Positions 27,801-40,900 of a DNA stretch of 64,000 bases are shown in pieces. The notes beneath the pieces were generated by a model, which was not told the DNA's origin, did not search any database, and saw only the letters and a program-made list of their open reading frames with translations. This stretch comes from Dirofilaria immitis (lineage: Eukaryota; Nematoda; Chromadorea; Rhabditida; Onchocercidae). The stretch is from NCBI GenBank assembly GCA_024305405.1, contig JAKNDB010000092.1, positions 62,001-126,000 on the forward strand. The letters run 5' to 3'. How positions within the stretch are numbered: position 1 is the first letter of the stretch; each line of letters starts with the position of its first letter. The translations under genes and the position numbers were made by a program.

Positions 27801-30482
27801 ACTTAGACATATTATGTATGAAATGTTTAAGCAGGTTATTGTATATTTCGCTATTATAATTAGAAAAGGTGACTGTGGTCGTTACACACAAGTAAGTATC
27901 GATCGCTGATAAGTGGAATAACCTAAAATGTTTAAACATATTACTGTGTAAAATACTTGAACGGTTCTATTATATACTTTGCTACTGTAAAAGAAAAGAT
28001 CGTAAAATCATTATTAGATAATTAAATATCGAAGGGAATCAAAAATTAAGAAATTTATCAATGAATTAATCGAATTTCCTACTTATCATTAATTTACTCT
28101 TCATATAATTTGTTTATCATAAACGAGTTTATTTCTTGCCGTATTAATTTATTTAATTCATTTCAAATTATTTGTTTTATTTAAAAATAAAAAAAAAGAA
28201 GAAATGCAAATAAATCAAAGAAATTAGAATTTTACGAATTCAATAGAATTTACTTCTTTTTCTTCCTCAGCATTAATTCCTTCTTTTTTTTTCATTTTTA
28301 AACCTGAATTCGCAGTTCTTCTATCTCCCTACTTTTTTTTGCATTTTACCAAATTTTTACTTCGTTGAAATTTTCAGTTATATTGGATTTTTTTATCGTT
28401 CGGTTCCACAATTTGAATAAGATTTCAAAAAATGAAAAAATTAATGAATTGAATTCACACAATTTAATAAATAATAAGCTTATTTGATTTACCATTAATT
28501 TTCATATATATATATATATATATATATAATGCTTTCTTCGTTGATTCTCTTTTTCATGAAATTTATGTTTTAAATTATTAAATAAATTAAACTTTTAAAT
28601 TCCAACATCACCTGTTGAACCACCAATTTTGATCTGATCAATTTGATTGAATCTATACTGAATTATCAAAATCTTTTTGAATTAATTCATAAAGTTAAAA
28701 GCTAATTTTAGACATTGAACCTATACTGAGCCATCAATTTTGATCTTATTCAATTGACATTATTAACCTGAAGAATTTTTGCAATCGTTTTAATTTTATA
28801 ATTTATCGATTTTTTTCAAAAAATAATAGAAGAAAAATATGACTATAACAACTGTGTTGATATTTTAAAAATTATAAAATGATGTCAAATCAAAATGATC
28901 CGAATTTTTAATCAAATTAAATAAGCTTGGATGAAGAATCGGGAAAGAAGACGAAGAATAAAAAAGCCTTCGACAATTCAATCCTCTCATTATTATTATG
29001 ATTATTTTATTTACATATTTAAATATAAACTAATAATAATTTTCTTTTTCTCATCGTTTTGTCGCCTTCTTCTCGTTCTGCCTTTCAAACACTAAAGGTC
29101 ATTTGAAGGACAGAATATTGTCGTTCCCGAAAAAAGAAAGTACAAAATTTGAAGATAAAAAAAGAGAAAAATAATTCACAGCTAACGATTAATGTTAATA
29201 TTTACATAGTTTACCATATCATTCAAAATTTGAACATTTAAAATTTAAATTTACTTTTTTTGATTTAATTCAATTTTGCAATAAAAAAATTGTCGATATT
29301 TCTTTTATATGAATTGAAATAATTAATTGATAATTATAATAATAATCTATTGAGAGATAATTTTTTTCATTTTAGGTTTATATTTTGAGTAATGATAGTC
29401 TTAAAATTTTCAATGATAAAAATTGATAAAAGATAATAACATTAATATATAGAGATAGTATATTTCTTATACGTTATGTGTTTAAATGTTATTTGTTACC
29501 TAAATCTATTAATAGAAATCATAAACTATAAATCATTGTATAAATATCATAAATTGTTATCTATCTTGTTAATTAATAAAGATCATAGATTGTAATCAAT
29601 TAAACGTATGTATTATTATCATTTTAATTGTTTCAATCAAATTAATCGTTGAATATATTTATTAATACGTAAATATCTATTTCTAGAAATGATATAATAA
29701 ATTCAAAATATTTCATATCAAAATAGGCCAAATCATTTTACCATAATAATCAATTATTAAAAATATTCTTATGATTCCTATCTTTCACAACAATTATTTG
29801 ATACTAAAATTTTTAAGTGACAATAATAAGGGATGGTACAAAACAAATAAAATTAGGATATTTCTCAATATCTAAATATCTATGTGCGTGGGTGTCTATG
29901 TATATAAAACAAGGAATAAGCTTGTGTATGTAACATGTATTCATATATATGTGTGTGTTTATGTAGTACATGGGAGTGTATGCATGTAATGTGTGTAGAT
30001 GTCTGCATATATCAATAAGTGTATGTACGTGGATGTTTATCTATATCAATACATGATACGTATATATGAGATGTTTATTTGTAAGTATGCATGGTAAATG
30101 CGTATATATGTATGTATGAAGAGATAGATGTACGTATAAGAATATATACATATATAGCAGGCACGTTTATGTGACACTTGTATGTGAAGATGCAAAAGTG
30201 TATACGTATGTGGGCGTGCATGTATATGTACATATCTGTATGTGAATGTTATGTGGGCGTATGTCTGTAAATGGGTGTGTTATATGAATACATATGCATA
30301 TTGTATGTGAATGTATGCAGAAGTATGTAGTGTATAGATATAATGAGTATGAGAATGTTGCTCGAGACAAGTGGGAGGAACGTTCTCGTCGAGAGCGAAC
30401 GAATGCACAACGAAAAGGAACCACAAAAAAGCGATAAAGCAAAACCTGAATTATATATATATGGATACGTGTGTGTGTGTGT

Positions 30483-30513
<31 letters not shown>

Positions 30514-31953
30514 AATGTGTGTATATGTGTGCATGAATGAGCGCATGAGTATATAAGGACAGTTCATAGAACTGTGTATGTGTATGTGGGGTATGCGTCT
30601 ACACACATTTATATAGCTATATACGATGTATGTTTACATGTGGGTATGTATGTATTTGGTATGTGGATGTATGTAGATGCATGTGTTCGTGTTCGTAATC
30701 CATTAACGAATGGCGGCTAGCTGGAAGAAAAAGATGGCGCATGGCTTCATCTCTTCTTCTTCTGCAATTTTCCTCTGTCGTTCCTTTTTTCATTCATTAT
30801 TATCATATCATATCACCATCATTATCGTGTTATCACTGCCTTTCATTATAATTAATGAGAATAAGGAGGAATAGAATGTTCTAAAACTTTTAATATTGAA
30901 AATGTTTCCTTTAAAGCATAGAAATGATACATTTAATCGTAATCATGATAAAATATTCGTCATTTGTCACGTAACATATTTCTCTATCATTCATCATCAA
31001 TGTCACGTAACACGTTTCATTATCACTTATCATTAATCTCGTAACATATTTTGCCGCCTATCATATTATCATTACAATGACATTACGATTACTTCTCTAA
31101 GTAATATATCTATTCATTGAAATCTATTTTCATCTATATTTATCATTTTGCCTCTTCTATTTTTGCTTTGTTTACATATTTTTTTGTCTGTTAACAATTT
31201 CCTCTATTATAAATTACTGTTATTTTTATTTTATAAAATTATTATTTCCTATTTTTTACAGTATGATTATTATTGTACTATAATCGTTTTGAATAATTCA
31301 TTAAATTTAAATTTAACCCATATTTAAATTACTTTTCTTTTTGCAGAAATTATTCTTTATTTTATGATTTGTGGTATTAATTGAAGTGAAATAAACAACA
31401 AACAAACAAACAAACAAACAACCAAACAATATTAATTACTATTATTACTATTATTATTATTGCTATTATTATTATTATTACTTCTACTATTGCTAAATTT
31501 GAAAAAATTTGGAAACGCTGATATTTTTGGCCAATTATTAAAGCCTATTCTTTATCATCCTTTTATATTCCCATTCATTAATCAATCAATTAATCAATTA
31601 ATTAATTAATCAATTGATTAATTAATTACTACTATTTAATAAATGGTATAAACTGCTCAAAAATAACGAAATAAGGCAGTGAAAGAAAAAAAACAAAAAA
31701 AGTCGAAAACGAATAAATAGTTGTTTATTGCATCAATGTGAATATATTGTTTATAATTTTTGCAAATTATCTTAAATAATAAATAAACAACAAACAATAA
31801 CAACAAGAACAACAGCAACAATAATCGATATAGTTGGATTACAAAAAGAAAAAAAACGAATATTATTATCATTTTAAAATAATCGTGTATTATTGGAATA
31901 TATATTTTTTGCTGCTATATCACTAAATTCTAAATGAAATTCAACTTAATAAA

Positions 31954-31984
<31 letters not shown>

Positions 31985-34900
31985 ATTATACTGTAATGGA
32001 ATATTGGCAACGGCCGCAATATCATTGCTTAGTACAATTTCATTTTATGCTAATAATAATATTATTATTATTATTACGACGAAATACATTTTGCAGTGCG
32101 GAAATTAGTAGTAATACTAAAAATGATGAATCAAAAAATTATTGGAAACAATTAATTCAGCAACAACTAGTAACGATAATTCTATTAAGGTTTGTTTATT
32201 TATTTATTTGTTTGTTTGTTTCATTTTTTTCTAATCAATTTCTTTTTTCTTTCTTTGTAAAAAAATTAAATTAAATTAATGAAATTGGAAGTCCTTTTGC
32301 GTAATATTTTAATTAGCATTACAATAAGACAAGTGCTAAGAATGAATGATGAAAAACAGAAAGAAAAAGATGAAAACAAAATTATCAACATTAATTGATA
32401 AAAATTTTGATGCGATCATTTTACCATTATTATTTAATCAATGTCTTTAAAATCCTTATCATTTTTTTTAAATTCAAATATTCATTCAAATGAATTGCAA
32501 AATTATCAAAAATAAGTTTCAAAATATAAATAATTCAAATTATTATAGGTACAATAATATTGTATTTATATTTTGATAATATTATTAAATTCATATTTTA
32601 TTGTTTTTCATTTTATTCAATTATTATTTTTAATCTTTTATTAAATTAATTTAATTTTACCATTTTCTTTTCTCTTTTCTTTTGTACCAATTTTTGATTC
32701 ATTTTATTTTAAAAAGATTTTTATAAAAATTAACAAATCAAAGTAAAGAAAGAAGGAAAAACGGAAACGAGAAATATTGACAAAACAGGTTGTTACTTAA
32801 ATTTCTCGAGAACTAAAATTTGCTGCTATTATTAGTTGAATTCTTGAAGATCATTTTTCACATTTAACTAATTAAAAATTCGTTAGATTGATAATAATCA
32901 AACAGAACTAATACGATATTCTTCAGTGATTATTTACTGTTTGAATTTCGAATTGTATAAAATGCATTTATTGATTGATTGGTTAATGAATTGAATAGCC
33001 GAAATGAACAGTTTTAATTTTTCCCTTTACTATGATTATTCTCTTTTCCTGATATTGTCATATTCGTAATTCATCATCAGAATGTGATGGTATATTACGA
33101 TGCAAATTAATTGAAATATTTTTAATCTAAGTTTACCGGTTTGTTTGATAATAACGATAATTCTGTTTTTTTGTTTTTGTTTTTTTTTTGAAATAATTGA
33201 TCAAAAGTTTGGCTATATTATGTAGTGTAATATCAAATGTCTTTTTTTTAATCATTATTACCTAAAAGCCGATATAAGCATTCTGCGGAATTTCTGAATC
33301 TGATTTTGGTGTTTTTTTGCGAGAATATCTATTCTCGAATGATTATTTTCGAGAAAAAAATGTCTGCAAATAGCGAATACTAATTAGATCTATCGGGATT
33401 GCAAAAACTTTCAGACTTTAGTTTTGTACAATGACCTAATATGAGACTGAAATTTCGGTGCCTGCAATAATTGTTTTTGCATATCAAAATTGTAAGAAAA
33501 GAGAAGTATAAAATTTTAATTAATTAATTAACTAATCAACTAATAACTGAATAAATAAATTTAAGCAACTCAAATATATGTTATAATCAATTATATTACA
33601 CAATAGAACTTAGTATCGTGGATTTAACAAAAATAATGAATTAATCAAAAATATCATTTATAAAAAAGAAAGATACGAATTTAGGTAATCAAATTATTTG
33701 AATAATTAAATTTGTTGATAATTATATCAAAAAAGCCAATAATTTCGTTTTTGAAAATATATAATTTTTGATTTACCTTTTGTTTTTATTTAATTCCTGC
33801 AAAAAAAATTAAAATAATTATAAATACACATCTACAAATCCTTTCGATTATTAAGTTTAAATCTTTTTTAAATTAATAAAATTTACAATTATCAGAAATA
33901 AGAAATGTACAATATTCAATATAACATATCATTTTTCAATTTGCTTTTAAGAAAAAGAAATTTAGTTTAAAAAAGAGTATAAAAGATAAAAAGAAATAAA
34001 TAACATAAATAAATGAAATAAAAGGCGCTAACAGCAATTGTATTATATTTCGATACAAATTACAATTTACATATTTAATTATTTCCTATATGATATAAAT
34101 TTTGAATGATCAAAAGAGAAAAAAATTAATTAAGGAACGGTAAATTCCAATTAAAAGTAGTTAAATGTGAAATCGATATTATCATCATCACCATTATCAT
34201 CGCCATTATCATCACCATTAACAACATCAATTTAATGTGAGATTTTCGTTTATTACCGATGCAAAATTGTTGATTGGTAAAATGAATAATTTGAAATAAA
34301 ACGTCTCATTGATCGATTCATCCACCTGCTTATATTCGAAACCCAATTTTACCCCACAAACTAACTCTTTCATTTAATTTCCTTCCTCACATTTATATCA
34401 TTTCAATTTTATCAATCAGATTTGCATATTTAATTTAATGCCCGAAAATGAGGGACCAAATGAAGTAGTAAATACTTTTAAATATTTCATATTTTATTCA
34501 AAATCTCAAATATATGTATTCAGATTTTTGATAATTAAACAAATTTGATCTATAATGGTTAATTAATCTAGTCTATGATTACTGATAATGTGAAAAAATG
34601 ATTGTTATAATTTCAAGCATATATATATATATATATATGAATTTTTTGTATTCAAATATTTCTTGAATCCTATTTAAAATCGCTGATAATCAATTCTATG
34701 ATCGTTGATAAGTAAATGAATGATAAAGAAATATTGTAATAATTCTCCAAGCACAAATTTTGTAATTACTTATAAATTACGTTCTCTCTCTCTCTTTGTT
34801 GAATAGCAAAAACAGAAATTGATTATTTTGTCAAACAATTTGTATAAATGATGAAAATAAATTTATTTTCGATTTTTTTAATAAATGAGTTAATAAAATT

Positions 34901-37900
34901 TTTGCATTATTTTCCTCTTTTTCAAGGAAATTTAAAAAGTTTTCATAAAAATATTGAAAAATTAGCTTTTTGTATAATTGGAATTTAAAATATTTTCATT
35001 TTATATGATTTTTTAATCATTTTCATACTTTTATATACATGTATATATATATATATGTTTTATAGTAAAAATATTATAATTATTTAAATGTTTTTTTGCA
35101 ATAAATATCGTATAAGTTCCTATTGTTTTGCTAAATTTTTATAAATTTTCGTTCCTTTAAAATTTATTTCTTTTTTCGGACACAATTTAAAAATATAAAC
35201 TTGCCAATCAATTACAGTATTGTTTTATTTTAATTATGCATCAAATTTTTGATAGAGTGATTTTGAGGATATTGATTGATTTTCTTTTTTTTTGAAATAT
35301 TTTTAAATTTGACAAAATTGTTTCGTTTTTTCTTCACGATATAATAATTTTTTTTCAAAAAAACCCTTAAAAAACCTTAAAAGATATTTATCGACGATAT
35401 GATTATTTATAAAAAAAATCTTTCTCACTTCAATAATTTCTTATTATTGCAATTAATTTTGTTTGATTATTACCATTTCCTATCCAATTCATTTATTTAT
35501 TATCATAAGAAAATACGACAAAAAAATTTAAGAAATTTCATTTTTTTTCTTCGAAATAATTTCTTTTTTAATAAAATAAAAAATGAATAAGATATTATGT
35601 ATTTTTTAAATGTAAAAATTATTAATTCTCAATTTTATTATATTTCAAATTTGAACTTAAAAAAAACTTTTTCTTCGTATTTCTTTTTATTTCAAAAATA
35701 TTTCCTTTTTTGCATTTTTAAATGTTTTATTTCATTTTCTTTTTCATTTTATTTTCTTTTTTTTGAAAAAAATTTTTGAGAAGCATTTTAAAGCATCAAA
35801 TAATTCGAAATAGCATCGAAAAATAATTAATCAAAATTGTCTATAATGCATGCATGCATGCATGCAATATTTGACTTGCAATTTTTATATGCATCGTAAG
35901 TCATACTTTTTCTTTGTTTAATTCTTTTTCTTATTCTTTAGAAAATTTCCTACTTTTGATGATAAATGAAGCGATCGGTTTTGAAATATTAGAATTTTTT
36001 TTCTAATCACTAGCAATACTATTAGTATGGGATTTCGTCCGATGATTTTTAGTCTTTTAAATTACCACCAAGAAAACTTTTTTTTGGAAGATTTTTCTCT
36101 TCAATTCTTGAAATTTTTTTAAAATTATTTTTCAATTATAATGATTATTATTGATTATTTTTATCATTATTATTATTTTCATTTCAGTATAATTTATTAT
36201 AAGCATTTTGAATAATGTTTATTGTTGTGATGATTCAAAATTTTAGATTTTTTATAACAAATAAAATATTTAATTAAAAAGGAATGACTAAATTTAATAG
36301 TGTCCCAAGGAAAAATTATTTAATTATTGTGATATAAAATTACACTTAATTTTCTTGTACTTTTGAAGGAATATATTTCAAAATTTTAACATTCTATCTA
36401 ATATTTTAAACAATCATTTGTTCATTATTAATTAAATTATTAAGTTTTCATATTTATATATTCGATTATTTCTACCCACATTATTGCTTGTTTATTAGTA
36501 AACAATAATAATTATAAATTAAATCAACTTTGAACTAATTTGAAATGCAATCGATTTTAATCTCTCAGAATTAACGGTAACTATTTTAAAAAAAGATATT
36601 AATTAATTTCCGATTTGTTTTTATGAAAATTATCGTCCAACTTTCACTTTCTCTCTATCTTTTATTCGTTACGAAAAATAAATTTTTATTTCTAAAAAAA
36701 TTTAGTTTATATATTTTAGATTATGTTATGAATATGAGTTATAAGATTTGATTTGATTAATTAATCATGGAACTATGTTTCTTTCAAATTTTATAAAATT
36801 TTTTTTATTTTTAATTTTATAAAATTTGAAAGAGCATATGTATTTCAAGTTGATAATTAAATATTATAAATATAAATTATAAGACTTTATTTGATTAATT
36901 ATACAATTATTTTTTTTGTTACTAATTAGTTCAAATAAACTGAAATAATCAAAAATACTAAGTTAACATTTATTCCTTCCAATGAATCCTTCCTTTTTCC
37001 CTTTTTTTTGTTAATTAAATGCTATTTCGAATCTTTATAGGAACTAATTTATTAACTATTTCTTATTAGTTTTCATTAAATTATTATTCGATTTTTTATT
37101 TCTTATTAATATAATTAAAATTTATTTCATATTCTTATAAAAAGAAATTTTTATTATTTAATTTTTTCTTCACTTCACATATTCTTTTCCTTCCTTATTT
37201 TTCAATTTAAAATTCCTTTCTTCTTTATTTTTTTGAAATGACAGATATTTCATTTATAAGGAATGAAAAATAATAATTGATATTTTAATAGAGGTAAATT
37301 TGAAGAGAGAAAAAGAGAGAGAGAGGGACAGATAGAGGAAAAGAGAGATAGACAAAATAAAGTAAGCATTTTCTTATTCAAGATTAATTAATTTGTAGTA
37401 TCATGATAAATTTTTTAAATTCTATGTGACGACAGTTAGTTCTTTTTTTTCATTTTGGAATATTATTTAAACTTTGAATAACAGTAAGATGAAGAAGAAG
37501 AAGAAAAAGAAAGATCAAAAATGAAAAAGCTTAGTTGATAGTTTTTGTCCCATTCTATCTATTAATCTATCCGGTTGGTTTATATTATCCTTTCTTCTTC
37601 TTCTTCTTCTTGTCGTAATGTCATTTATTTTAACAAATTTGAAAAATACACTAAAACGATGTCGCATACACACACACACATATACACACACACATATACA
37701 CACACACGCACACACACACATATGCACACACACATATACACACACATATACACACACACATATACACACACACATACACACACATACACACACACATATA
37801 CACATACACATACACAATACACACATGTACACACATATACATACATATATATATCTTCGTTTTTTTTTTTAAAAAAAGAAAATGCTGAAAAAGGCAAGTA

Positions 37901-40900
37901 GGAGAAGACAAATAGATGGATGGATCTTTGAGATTTTTGTTTTTCTGCAAATGTAAATATTTTGTCTTTTTTTGATTTTCTTTTTTCTTTCCTTTTTCAT
38001 TTCGAATTTGATTAATTATTTATTCAAAAATGTTTTTAGAATTGAAAGAAAAAGTAAATAAATTTTTTTAGAATAAATTTAAGACAATTTTATTTTGTTG
38101 AAATTTAGCATTATCCTATCATTTATTTTTATATATATCCAATATTGCTTTTAGATATATATTGAAATTGAGAAAAAGCTAAATTCTTTTCCTTTTATTT
38201 CAAATTTGTTTAATTATTTATTCAAAAATATTCTTAGAATTGAAGGAAAAGAAAGTAAATAAAATTTTTTAAAATAAATTTTAGGCAATTTTATTTCGTT
38301 CAAATTCCAAAATTTCCAAGCATTCATTTGTTTCTAAATATATCATAAAAATTAGGAAAAAAAAGCTAAATTTTTTGGGAATGAATTCAGGGCAATTTGA
38401 TTTGACCAAAATTAATATTATCCCATCATTTGTTTTTATATATCCATGTATATATTTTAAATAAGGAATTAATCTAACATATCAAAAAAATAGTAATTAA
38501 TCAATTACATATGTTTTATTTTTCGAGTTTATATGTAAAAAGTTGGAAAATAGAAGGTTGAAAGATAAATATTTTCAAGAAAAAAGAAAATGATAAAATA
38601 TAAGATAAGCTATTAATCAATAAAATTAGACATCAGTATGAAAGTTTTAATGATAACATTTATTTATTATATTGATAAAATGAAAATTCTTCGTGAAAAT
38701 TTAATATCATCTGATTTTGAGTCAACTTACATTATCATTATCATTAAGTAATATGGGAAGCAGAATTTATAAAATTAACAAATCAATTGATGATATTGGT
38801 AATAATACTATATTTAATAACAACTATTTGATAACAACTAATTCTTATAATACACATACGCTACCATCATATTAATCAAGCTGTATTATCATTGATTGTT
38901 CTCTATAAAGAAAAAATTAATTATAAATCAAGTAGATTTACATATAATATAAAATAGTGCAAAATAAATTGGTTGATCAAGACTGATTTGATCGAGATGA
39001 GTTTGAATCTTTTTCCTCGTCAAATAAAAGAAACTTCGAAGGTGTAAATCAAAATTAAAAAAGAGTTAAGGAATGAAAATGAAGAAAGAGGAAAAGATAA
39101 AATAAACAAATCTGAAGGACTGAGAGAAAATTTATTATAAAATGAAAAAATAGATAAATTTTTTTAGCGAAATTAGATAAGATAAGATAAGATGATTTAA
39201 TTTCCGTACTGCATTATTCAATTTCATATTTTCTATATCAAGAAATTACTTCTCACTTCCAAGTATTATTATATACACCCGGAAGAAAATATACAAATAT
39301 TTTATTCGTAGCAATGGTGAGGATTTTTATTATTATAAAATTTATTTATCAGTTATCGTTTGATCATATCAATCAGTGGTTATTATTTGATATGGAATAA
39401 GAATATGATTATTCCTAATATTATATTTTAAGTACCAGCAAATATATTTAATATATCATAAAACTAATTCCATTTACAAAATTAGATATGAACATGCAAT
39501 TTAATGAAATGAAAGATTAAACTGATTGAATGACATTGTGAGATTAAATTTAAATTATACCTAAAATTACTGTTTTGCTCTTAAAAATTATAAATTAATA
39601 TACTTGATAAAATGGAGAGAAAAAGAAGGAGAGGGAGAGAGAGAAAGAGAATAAGAGAAAGGATATTGTTTATGATATAATTTTAAAATAAATTTACAAA
39701 AAATTTTTCTAGATATTTTTTAAACTTTCTGAGAAATATCTTAAATAATAGTTAGCTGTTCATTCGTTTCAATTAATTTTAATTTTTAGCAAAATTAGCA
39801 ATACTAAAATTTATCATTATTTAATTTAATTATATGAATTTTCTTTTCTTTAGTCACTTAAATAGTGAAAATTTATACATTTATTTATTTCAATCGCAAA
39901 AATATATCGTTTAAAAGAAAATTGTTTCAATTTCTGTCAACGATTTTTTTTCTATTAATTGCATTACGATTACTTGAATATATCGAATACTGGAAAGATG
40001 AGAAATATTTCAACTTTTCAATTAATTAAATTTATTTAAATGTTGCAAGAAAACAAAAATGAAATGGATAAAAAAAGCAATAATACTGATTATTGATACC
40101 TTAAATATTATTGATAATGCGTTATTTCCAAAAATGATAAATAAAATGCTTTTAGATGAAAAATGATTCTTACTATTTTGCTCTTCAAAATTGTTGTAAT
40201 TCTTTCATCGTTTTTATTTTTACAGTTTTATTTTTTTCTTTAAAAAAAGAAATATTTGCTATGAACTATCACATATCAGAAAAGAAATTTTATTTATATG
40301 ATAGTAAAAAAGGATTTTTACTATGAATTATCAATAATTAAAAATTTCTGAAGGAATCATGCAAAAAGGAATAAAAGAGGATTTAATGTTGTTTTAAACT
40401 AATCATTAAAATTGATTTAAAAATGAATTAACTAAATAAAAGGAATTTTTATTTATTTATTTTTTACTTATTTAATCATTTTTATTTATTTACCTATTTT
40501 TTATAATCTGAAGCAATGAATAATATCATATCAAAAATTCCCGGATTTGATTTTCAATTTTATAAATTTTCCTGTTTATTTGGTAACTCTTTTGTTTTAG
40601 ATGCTTTTTTTTAAATATAAAAATGATAGGATTAATATATTAGCCTTATCATAATCGCATTTTCTAATCCTCTATTATCAGTTTCTTAGTGAATTTCGCA
40701 AACGATAAGAATTATAAATGTATGCGTGAAGTTTGTTAAGATTTAACTAATTAACTGAATTAATCAAAATTTTTCTCGTTAAAAAAGATCTTTAATTCTC
40801 AAAAGATAGATCTTTAATCTTTTTGAAGTTTCATTAATTAACATTTATGCGCATAATAGCTTGCATCATTACTTTTCCGTAACAAAGCGTAGAAATTACA

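Larger units (their letters stand above)
16127..27863 (+). other. Glypican intron, about 11.7 kb
   Basis: Very AT-rich, with no other plus-strand exon recognised. It contains a coding-like minus-strand island (21391-21645), a GA microsatellite (24814-24846) and a triplicated motif around 25.3-25.65 kb. Open frames at 25351-26283 fall in that low-complexity stretch and are not supported as genes. Confidence 0.6.
27892..32096 (+). other. Glypican intron(s), with simple-repeat and GC-richer islands
   Basis: About 4.2 kb that should hide one short exon linking phase 0 to phase 2. A weak candidate near 29113-29138 (AATATTGTCG to a GTACAA donor) has the right phase but poor splice signals. The stretch also holds a TA microsatellite (28504-28529), a TG/TATG-rich tract (29880-30700), GC-richer patches at 30330-30440 and 30700-30780, and AAAC, AATT and ATT microsatellites between 31399 and 31980. 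Confidence 0.5.

Noticed and set aside
30343..30540. 65-residue plus-strand frame MSMRMLLETSGRN...
   Set aside because: The second half is the (TG)n microsatellite. The GC-richer first half is kept only as a finding because a competing frame is equally coding-like.
37515..37950. Five overlapping frames of 84-108 residues on both strands
   Set aside because: All are translations of the CA/TATACACA microsatellite (His-Thr or Cys-Val repeats).
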